Assembly: GCF_016464385.1 (NCBI RefSeq)
Contig: NZ_JADMLH010000003.1
Span: 507,448 to 571,447 of the forward strand
Direction: 5' to 3'
Source of the DNA: Nucisporomicrobium flavum
GTDB lineage: Bacteria; Actinomycetota; Actinomycetes; Mycobacteriales; Micromonosporaceae
Length of the DNA: 64,000 nucleotides
Shown here piece by piece: positions 57,721 through 64,000 of this stretch; position 1 is the first letter of the stretch; each line of letters starts with the position of its first letter. Both the position numbers and the translations under genes were made by a program. The notes beneath the pieces were generated by a model. It did no database searches and had not been told where the DNA came from. It worked only from the letters and a program-made list of their open reading frames with translations.

Positions 57721-58463
57721 GGCCGCTGGAACCCTGCGTCGGCCAGCACCTGCTGGGCCTGCGGTGTCTGCACGAACGCGACGAACGCGTCGGCTCCGGA
57801 ACGGTTCGGCGCCTTCGTCAGCGCGACGATCGGGTAGTCGTTGATCGCCGAGGCGGACTCGGGGAACTCCACACCCGCCACGTCGGCCGCCGCCGCGCGG
57901 GCGTCCGTACGGTAGACCAGCGCCGCGTCCACCTCACCCAGCTTGACCTTGGCGAGCGCGGCCCTGACGTCCTGCTCCTCGGTCACCGGCTTCAGCGCGA
58001 CGCCGGCCGCGGACAGGGCCTTCTGCGCGGCCGCGCCGCACGGCACCTGCGCCGCGCACATCGCGACCTTCACGCCGGGCTTCGCCAGCGCCGCGAGCGA
58101 CGTGATGCCCTCCGGGTTTCCCTTGGGTACGGCGATGACCAGCTGGTTGCGGGCGAACGTCACCGGGGTGCCGCCGTCCCCGGCATCCGTGACCGTCGTC
58201 ATCGTGGCCGGGCTGGCCGCGGCGAAGACGTCCGCGGGCGCGCCGGCGGTGATCTGCTGGGCCAGGCCGGTGCTGCCGCCGTAGGAGAACACGACGTCCG
58301 TGCCGGGGTTCGCCTTCTCGAAGAGCTCGCCGATCCGATCGAACGATCCGGTCAGCGACGCGGCGGCCAGCACGGTGACCTTCTCGTCCCCGGCGGCGGC
58401 CTGAGCGCTGCACCCGGCCGCTATCAGCACCGCCGCGAGCGCGGCCGGCAACCGTGTCCTCAT
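57717..58463 (-). CDS. modA: Molybdate-binding lipoprotein
   Basis: A 248-residue substrate-binding protein. Signal and lipobox LIAAGCSAQ put the lipid Cys at 18. It contains VTVLAAASLTGSFDRIGELFEKANPGTDVVFSYGGSTGLAQQITAGAPADVFAAASPATM, the ModA anion-binding pattern (A-A-A-S-L, S-G-S-T-G-L-A, G-A-P-A-D-V). It also has DAALVYRTDARAA before the final lobe. It captures molybdate outside the cell for ModB/ModC. ATG 58463 overlaps the stop of the regulator gene upstream. Confidence 0.95.
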   Translation of the reverse strand: MRTRLPAALAAVLIAAGCSAQAAAGDEKVTVLAAASLTGSFDRIGELFEKANPGTDVVFSYGGSTGLAQQITAGAPADVFAAASPATMTTVTDAGDGGTPVTFARNQLVIAVPKGNPEGITSLAALAKPGVKVAMCAAQVPCGAAAQKALSAAGVALKPVTEEQDVRAALAKVKLGEVDAALVYRTDARAAAADVAGVEFPESASAINDYPIVALTKAPNRSGADAFVAFVQTPQAQQVLADAGFQRP

Positions 58464-58855
58464 CCGTCCCCCCGCTCCACGACCACCGTCGTCGACTTGA
58501 TGACGGCCACCGCCACGGAGCCGACCTCGAGGCCCAGGTCGTCCACCGCCTCGCGGCTCATCAGCGACACCACCCGGAACGGGCCGGCCTGGATGTCGAC
58601 CTGCGCCATCACCGCGTCGCGCGTGATGGCCGTGACCAGGCCGCGCAGCCGGTTGCGCGCCGACGAGCGGTGCGCGCCGGCACCCGGGCCGGCCGCCAGG
58701 GAGCGGGCGTACGCGGCCAGATCGGCGCCCGCGATGCTGCGGTGACCGTGGTCGTCGCGGGCCGCGGCCAGCCGTCCCGCGTCCACCCAGCGGCGCACGG
58801 TGTCGGCGCTGACCCCGAGCAGCTCGGCCGCCTCACCGATGCGGTACGTCGTCAC
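58460..58855 (-). CDS. HTH-TOBE molybdate-responsive regulator
   Basis: About 131 residues. The N-terminus is a MerR/excisionase-like helix-turn-helix (YRIGEAAELLGVSADTVRRWVDAGRL), and the C-terminus (RNRLRGLVTAITRDAVMAQVDIQAGPFRVVSLMSREAVDDLGLEVGSVAVAVIKSTTVVV) is a mop/TOBE molybdate-binding domain. It should sense molybdate or molybdopterin and control the mod operon it heads. GTG 58855 is preferred because TATGCT lies seven bases upstream; an ATG at 58867 overlaps that -10. The stop overlaps modA. Confidence 0.88.
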   Translation of the reverse strand: MTTYRIGEAAELLGVSADTVRRWVDAGRLAAARDDHGHRSIAGADLAAYARSLAAGPGAGAHRSSARNRLRGLVTAITRDAVMAQVDIQAGPFRVVSLMSREAVDDLGLEVGSVAVAVIKSTTVVVERGDG

Positions 58856-58862
58856 GCCGGCC

Positions 58863-58868
58863 AGCATA
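58863..58868 (-). promoter_or_regulatory. -10 element of the mod operon
   Basis: On the minus strand TATGCT lies seven bases before GTG 58855. Confidence 0.5.
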
Positions 58869-58910
58869 GCCGCATGTGCGAGGGCTTTTCACCAGGCGGC
58901 CTTGCTTCTG

Positions 58911-59831
58911 CTAGAGGCGCTGGAGCTCCTCGGCCAGCATCTTCGACATCCGCACATGCCACTCGTGGCCGACCGGGACGCCGCGGCTCGGGCACTCGGT
59001 CACCATGAGCGTGTAGAGGTGCAGCCGGTACAGCGTCAGCCGGGTCCGCGCGTCGTCGTCGAGCACCAGGCCGGTGGCGGCGGCGTACCCGCGCAGGAAC
59101 GGGTGGTCCGGCTCGTCCTCGATGCGGTGGAACAGCGCGGGGGAGACGAGGTCGAGCAGCGGGTCGCCGTACAGGTGCCGCTCGCCGTCGACCAGGCCGG
59201 TGAGCCTCCCGCCCTCGGTCAGCACGTTGCCGTCCCACAGGTCGAAGTGCAGCAGGGCCGGGCGGGTCACGGACGCCAGCACCGCCCGATGCCGCTCGAC
59301 CGTCTCCAGGATCCCGGCGGGCAGCGGCACGTCCCAGTCGGCCGCGTCGGCGATCAGGGCCCGCATGATCGCCGTGAACGCCTCCGGCCAGTCGCGGCCC
59401 GAGGGGCGGCCGCCGTCGTAGCCGAAGAGGTCGCCCTCGATGGTGTGGACGCGCGCGATCACGCGGCCCAGTTCCTCGCGGACGGCCGCCGCGTCGGGGA
59501 CCTCCGTGAGCGACCGTCCGGGCAGGAGGGTCGTGGCGATCCAGCCGTCGCCCAGGTGCAGCACCTCCGGCACCGGCGCGACATCGCGGACCATCCGGAA
59601 ATACCGGGCCTCGGCGGGGATGAGGTCGCGTTCGTACCGCAGCAGCCGTACGTCGTCGGCCGGGCCCGCTTTCACCACCACGGAACGGCCGTCGGCGAGC
59701 GTCGCCCGCCACACCGCCGCGAAGCCGCCACCGGACAATTCGGCGGCTTGCACCACCTCGGTCCCCAGGACGGGTGACAGCATGGCATCGATCATCCGGA
59801 GGTCCAGCTCGCGCTGGGTGGGACTGCGCAT
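58911..59831 (-). CDS. Phosphotransferase (APH-like kinase)
   Basis: A 306-residue protein with the aminoglycoside-phosphotransferase/fructosamine-kinase fold. The small lobe has VVVKAGPADDVRLLRYERDLIPAEARYF with the ATP-binding Lys. The catalytic loop LLHFDLWDGNVL (Brenner-type, His-x-Asp-x4-Asn) and the metal-binding Asp in LTGLVDGERHLYGDPLLDL follow. The natural substrate is unknown; it may confer aminoglycoside or macrolide resistance or phosphorylate a metabolite. Starts ATG 59831 after a TACACAAT promoter-like site on the minus strand. Confidence 0.87.
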   Translation of the reverse strand: MRSPTQRELDLRMIDAMLSPVLGTEVVQAAELSGGGFAAVWRATLADGRSVVVKAGPADDVRLLRYERDLIPAEARYFRMVRDVAPVPEVLHLGDGWIATTLLPGRSLTEVPDAAAVREELGRVIARVHTIEGDLFGYDGGRPSGRDWPEAFTAIMRALIADAADWDVPLPAGILETVERHRAVLASVTRPALLHFDLWDGNVLTEGGRLTGLVDGERHLYGDPLLDLVSPALFHRIEDEPDHPFLRGYAAATGLVLDDDARTRLTLYRLHLYTLMVTECPSRGVPVGHEWHVRMSKMLAEELQRL

Positions 59832-59890
59832 GCGCCATTGTGTACCGAACCGTAAGGTGTTTCTGGCCCCGAAGGGGTACAGACTGGTGC

Positions 59891-60871
59891 ATGACCGTCC
59901 GCCATGAAGGGCCGCGGTTGACGAACCACGGCCGGGACCCCGCCGTCCCGCACCCGCGCTCCGTGCCGCTCGAACCGCCGAGGGGCGCCGCGGACCTGCC
60001 CCGATACCTGCGCGCTCTGCGCCGCCTGGGAGACGCCGACGACCTGGCCGCCGCGTACGCCGGCTGCACGATCGCCGTCGAGGTCGCCGGGCGCGAGGGT
60101 GACGCGGCCGGGCTCGTCGCGGCGTACTCGCAGCGCTCCTCGGTGTCCCGCCGCAGCGGCGACCTGCCCGCAGCGGCCCGCGACGCCGAGGCCGCGGCCG
60201 ACCTGCTCGCCGTCTCCGGCGCCGAGCCGGGCGGCGCGACGGCGGCCCTCCTGCTGTCGCGGCGGATCGCCGTGCTGCTCGACATGGGCGACGTCGACCG
60301 GGCCGGCCTGCTGTTCGCCGCCGCCCCGTTCGGCGGTGACCTGCCCGACGACCCCGAGTTCCTGCTGCTGCGCTACGTGCGGGGCCGCCTGCACGGCGCG
60401 GCGGGCCGGCCCGGCGACGCCCTCGCCGACTGGTACCGGTGCGGCGAGCGGGTGGCCGTCCGCCGCTTCGACCACCCCGGCGTGCTGCCGTGGCGCTCGG
60501 CGGCGGCGGACGTCCTCACCGGCATCGGTGCCGCCGAGGCGGCCGAGCGGCTCGTCGCGGAAGAGGTGGCGCTGACCCGCCGGCACGGGCTGGCGTCGGC
60601 GCTCGGCCGGGCGCTGCGCATCCAGGGCCGGGTGCTGCCCGGGGCAGCCGGGCTGGCCCGGGCGGAGGAGGCGGTCCGGGTCCTGCAGGGTGCCCCGCGC
60701 CGCTTCGAGCTGGCCACCGCGCTGGTCGACCTCGGTGAGCTGCTGCACCAGGCCAAGCGGCGTCCGCAGGCCCGGCGGGTGCTGCGCGACGGCCTGGAGC
60801 TCGCCGAGCGGTGCGGCTCCCCGGGGCTCGCCGCCCGCGCCCGCCGTACCACCCGTGGGCGGGCCACCTAG
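59891..60871 (+). CDS. Helical-repeat protein, TPR-like
   Basis: A 326-residue soluble protein made of Ala/Leu-rich paired helices from about 30 to 320, e.g. AAYAGCTIAVEVAGREGDAAGLVAAYSQRSSVSRRSGDLPAAARDAEAAADLL and ALVDLGELLHQAKRRPQARRVLRDGLELAERC, which look like tetratricopeptide repeats. It resembles the repeat region of LuxR- or AfsR-type regulators, but no DNA-binding or ATPase domain is present. It may be a scaffold. ATG 59891 is preferred because the -10-like TACAGA lies seven bases upstream; the frame is open further back. The stop is followed directly by the iron box. Confidence 0.6.
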   Translation: MTVRHEGPRLTNHGRDPAVPHPRSVPLEPPRGAADLPRYLRALRRLGDADDLAAAYAGCTIAVEVAGREGDAAGLVAAYSQRSSVSRRSGDLPAAARDAEAAADLLAVSGAEPGGATAALLLSRRIAVLLDMGDVDRAGLLFAAAPFGGDLPDDPEFLLLRYVRGRLHGAAGRPGDALADWYRCGERVAVRRFDHPGVLPWRSAAADVLTGIGAAEAAERLVAEEVALTRRHGLASALGRALRIQGRVLPGAAGLARAEEAVRVLQGAPRRFELATALVDLGELLHQAKRRPQARRVLRDGLELAERCGSPGLAARARRTTRGRAT

Positions 60872-60890
60872 TTAGGGTAGCCTTCGCTTC
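60872..60890 (+). promoter_or_regulatory. IdeR/DmdR-type iron box
   Basis: TTAGGGTAGCCTTCGCTTC matches the actinobacterial iron-box consensus TTAGGTTAGGCTAACCTAA at 12 of 19 positions, with the left half strong (TTAGGNTAG). It begins right after the previous stop and overlaps the likely -10 (TAGCCT, 60878-60883) of the siderophore gene, as expected for an iron-dependent repressor. Confidence 0.65.
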
Positions 60891-60891
60891 C

Positions 60892-61715
<824 letters not shown>

Positions 61716-61719
<4 letters not shown>

Positions 61720-62522
61720 ACCGGTAGCGGGTCGCGGGGTGCCCACTGGGTGTGCTCGGCGAACGCGCGGTAGCGGTGCAAGGCGATGAACAGCCAACCC
61801 AGGCTGAGGATCGCCAGGATGATGAACGGGATCACCCCGCCGAAGGTGTCCCACGCCGTGTGCATGGCCACCGCACCGGCGAAGGTGGCGAGGAACGCGA
61901 GGACCCGCTTGCCGGTCGGTGACGCGATCATCGCCCAGAGCGCTCCGCAGGTGAGGCCTGTCCAGGCGGTGTGCCCCGCGGGGGCGGTCAGGCCGCGGAC
62001 GAACAGCGTCTCCTCGACGGCGGTGATGTTGCCCTTGGACTCGAGCAGGGCGCTGAACCCGTACCCCATGGTCTCGAGCGCGGCGAACCCCATGCCGGAC
62101 GCGACCCCGATGACCAGCCCGTCGCTGGGCAGCCGCCGCCCGCGCCGGGCGAGCAGGACGAACAGCAGGACCACCGGGACGATCATCTTCGCCGCCTCCT
62201 CGATGACCGCGACGAAGAGCATCGGCAGCGCGCCGAGCCCGCGCAGCGCGTCGTACTCCAGGGTCCCGGCCACGACGACCCCGATGACCCCGCCGAAGAA
62301 GGCGGCGATGACCAGCGCCGCGGCCGGCACCTGCCATCGGCCGGTCCGGGCCTGCGCGAACGACAGGAAGGCCAGGGGTACGACCGTCGCGCCGAGCAGC
62401 AGCAGCGAGGGCACGAAGTTGAGGTTCTGCGTGCGGATCAGCGTCCGCAGCACGATGACGTAGAGCACCAGCCCGACGACCAGGACGCCCAGCCAGGCCC
62501 ACCGGCGGGAGAGATCACGCAT
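61716..62522 (-). CDS. PrsW-family intramembrane metalloprotease
   Basis: A 268-residue membrane protein with seven or eight hydrophobic segments. The active-site motif EEAAK occurs in VAVIEEAAKMIVPV, and later GHTAWTGLTCG and HTAWDTFGG provide the His ligands, as in PrsW/RseP-like zinc proteases. PrsW cleaves anti-sigma factors in Bacillus; the target here is unknown and no sigma or anti-sigma gene is near. The stop overlaps that of the siderophore gene on the other strand. Confidence 0.9.
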
Positions 62523-62585
62523 GCATCGGAGTCTCGCGCACCGGTAGGGGTTCCGCTACCAGCGATTTTCAGTGTGTCTCGCCAA

Positions 62586-62606
62586 GTACTTAATCTGATA
62601 CAGTAC
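62586..62606. promoter_or_regulatory. PadR-type operator with -10
   Basis: GTACT (62586-62590) and AGTAC (62602-62606) are inverted half-sites, and the right one overlaps TACAGT (62599-62604), the -10 located seven bases before ATG 62612. This TACTTAATCTGATACAGTA-like arrangement is common upstream of PadR-HAAS pairs in actinobacteria (from memory). Confidence 0.5.
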
Positions 62607-62611
62607 CTGGC

Positions 62612-63001
62612 ATGGTTGACAACTCGCGGGACGTCCTCGCCGCGGACCTGCTGCGGGGGCACACCGACACGATCGTGCTGGGCGTGCTGCGCCGCGAGGA
62701 CCGGTACGGCTTCGAGATCTTCAAGCGGATCCGCGACGCCACCGGTGGGCGGCACGAGATCAAGGAGGCGACCCTCTACGCGACGTACCGCCGGCTCATG
62801 AAGGACGGCCTCATCGAGGCGTACTGGGGTGACGAGAGCCAGGGCGGCCGGCGCAAGTACTACCGCATCACGGATGCCGGCCGTGCCGTCTACCGCCGCA
62901 ACGCGGCGGCGTGGGCGGCCACCCGCGACATCATCGACACCCTGCTCGACCTCGACGACGGCTCCCGCTCATCCGACACGACTGTGAGGCGGTCATCGTG
63001 A
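62612..63001 (+). CDS. PadR-family regulator
   Basis: A 129-residue regulator with the winged helix LRGHTDTIVLGVLRREDRYGFEIFKRIRDATGGRHEIKEATLYATYRRLMKDGLIEAYWGDES and wing GGRRKYYRITDAGRAVYRR, and only one dimer helix, the short PadR-S1 type. It is coupled to the following membrane protein gene by a 4-base overlap, a pairing typical of PadR-HAAS modules. Probably autoregulated at 62586-62606. Confidence 0.93.
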   Translation: MVDNSRDVLAADLLRGHTDTIVLGVLRREDRYGFEIFKRIRDATGGRHEIKEATLYATYRRLMKDGLIEAYWGDESQGGRRKYYRITDAGRAVYRRNAAAWAATRDIIDTLLDLDDGSRSSDTTVRRSS

Positions 63002-63894
63002 CCCTGTCAGACGAGACCCCGGGCGGGGCCGGCATGCACGTGCACCGCCTGCTCGACGAGGCGTTCGCCGGCGTCGAGATGGGCCCCGAACAGCAGGACC
63101 TCAAGGAGGAGATGCGCGGCAACCTCGTCGCCCGCGTCGCCGAGCTGACGGCGGCCGGCATGGGCGAGCCGGCCGCGGCCCGCCGGGCCGTCGACGAGCT
63201 GGGCGACGTCCGCGGGATCCTCGACGCGACCGAGCCGCAGCCCGGCCCGTCCGGCGCTGCCTGGCAGTCCCGGCGCGTACGGCCCGACCCGGCGTTCGCG
63301 GTCCGCACGGTGGTGCTGTCGGCCCTCGCCACGGCCGGGCTCGTGGTGCTCGCCCTCGCCGCCACGCTCGTCGACATGCCGTTCGCCGCCCAGGTCGTCG
63401 CCGTGGTGGTGGTCGCCGCGGTGGCCGGAGCGATCACCGCCGACGCGCTGCGGCAGGAGACCACGGGCAGCCACCCGATGCCTCCCGCCCGGGCCGCCGG
63501 GTACGGCGCCGCGATGCTGCTCGCCGTGGCCGCCCTCGGCGCCGGCTGGCTGTACCTGCGTGACGCCGGCCTCCCGTGGCTCATCGCCGGGGCGCTCGTG
63601 CTGGTGGTGGCCGCCGCCCTCTTCACGTACCTGGGCGCCACCCAGACCAACCGGCACAAGGCGTGGGTGGTCCGGCAGCAGCAGGAGGCGTACGGCTCCG
63701 ACCGCTTCACCGAGGACCCGGCAGCCGCCGCGCGCTTCGGCATCTACACCGTCACGGTGTGGCTGGTGGCCGCCGCGGCCTTCCTGGCGTTGACGCTCAC
63801 GGCCGGCTGGGCCTGGTCCTGGCTGGCGGTGGTCGGCGGCTTCGTCGCGATGACCGTCCTGATCGCCCGCATGCTCTTCGCCCCGAAACCCTGA
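62998..63894 (+). CDS. HAAS-domain membrane protein
   Basis: A 298-residue protein. Residues 1-80 hold a helical HAAS-like cytoplasmic arm (VHRLLDEAFAGVEMGPEQQDLKEEMRGNLVARVAELTAAGMGEPAAARRAVDELGDVRGIL), and about seven hydrophobic segments follow from residue 100. HAAS proteins act as partners or anti-regulators of PadR proteins; here the GTG at 62998 overlaps the PadR stop (GTGA). Role unknown beyond that. The last complete gene in the window. Confidence 0.85.
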   Translation: MTLSDETPGGAGMHVHRLLDEAFAGVEMGPEQQDLKEEMRGNLVARVAELTAAGMGEPAAARRAVDELGDVRGILDATEPQPGPSGAAWQSRRVRPDPAFAVRTVVLSALATAGLVVLALAATLVDMPFAAQVVAVVVVAAVAGAITADALRQETTGSHPMPPARAAGYGAAMLLAVAALGAGWLYLRDAGLPWLIAGALVLVVAAALFTYLGATQTNRHKAWVVRQQQEAYGSDRFTEDPAAAARFGIYTVTVWLVAAAAFLALTLTAGWAWSWLAVVGGFVAMTVLIARMLFAPKP

Positions 63895-64000
63895 ATCAGG
63901 GCCGTGGGGGGGGGGGGGCCCCCCCCCCCCCCCCCCGGGGCCCCCCCCCCCCCCCCCCCCCCGCCGCCCGGGGCGGGCCGGCGGGCCCCCCGCCCACCGG
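63895..64000. other. Terminal G/C homopolymer tail (probable artefact)
   Basis: From about 63906 the sequence is long G and C runs with no A or T until CACC near 63994. This is unlike any other part of the window. It is likely low-quality sequence at a contig end, so nothing should be read into it. Confidence 0.85.

Overview
The window is about 72% GC and densely coded. It has many GTG starts, many 4-bp ATGA/GTGA gene overlaps, many apparently leaderless promoters, LuxR-type two-component systems, Tat/lipobox secreted proteins, an S-adenosyl methyltransferase of the DUF574 type and a siderophore-interacting protein behind an IdeR-like box. Together these point to a filamentous actinobacterium, most plausibly Micromonosporaceae (Actinoplanes-like). 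The genus is inference. No rRNA, tRNA, CRISPR array, transposase or prophage gene was seen. The last ~100 bases are a run of G and C that looks like an assembly artefact at a contig end.

Layout. 0.3-2.5 kb (minus): histidine kinase, response regulator and a P-loop kinase, all translationally coupled. 2.7-15.4 kb: housekeeping and accessory genes (SMI1/KNR4-like protein, an arginase-fold protein preceded by a 45-codon ORF, a LacI regulator, a LigD-type polymerase domain, an MFS pump with its ArsR regulator, a secreted intradiol dioxygenase, an ABC-2 exporter, RNase HI, a MarR regulator and others). 15.5-18.9 kb: ABC-2 exporter plus two-component system operon.

19.5-35.8 kb is the centrepiece: an exopolysaccharide locus. 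It encodes a polyprenyl-phosphate sugar phosphotransferase, a PAP2-family protein, a glycosyltransferase, a secreted DUF5122 beta-propeller, a Wzz-like chain-length protein with a degenerate ATP site, a GT2 enzyme, a Wzy-like polymerase/ligase, a Wzx-like flippase and a sulfotransferase. On the other strand are an aminoglycoside-phosphotransferase-fold kinase with a small partner and a secreted GH16 glucanase; a methyltransferase follows. The set reads as a Wzx/Wzy line for a sulfated extracellular polymer. Directly after it, a class I cyclic-di-GMP riboswitch (about 36.06-36.15 kb) precedes a 957-residue secreted protein of six Calx-beta-like repeats, which suggests that the matrix is tuned by c-di-GMP.

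39-47.5 kb: a TetR-controlled heterodimeric ABC exporter with a 30-codon ORF wedged between its halves, then a PadR-controlled MacB/FtsX-type exporter. 47.6-52.1 kb: methyltransferase, acetyltransferase, and a three-gene cassette of unknown function headed by a DUF2589 protein. 52.2-58.9 kb: a large secreted GH78 rhamnosidase behind a LacI-type operator, converging on a molybdate uptake operon (HTH-TOBE regulator, modA, modB with an apparent CTG start, modC). 58.9-63.9 kb: kinase-like protein, helical-repeat protein, siderophore-interacting protein, PrsW-like protease and a PadR/membrane-protein pair.

The least explained parts are the DUF2589 cassette (49.3-51.5 kb), the riboswitch-controlled Calx-beta protein beside the sulfated-polysaccharide locus, and the small coupled ORFs at 4.0-4.2 kb and 41.05-41.14 kb.
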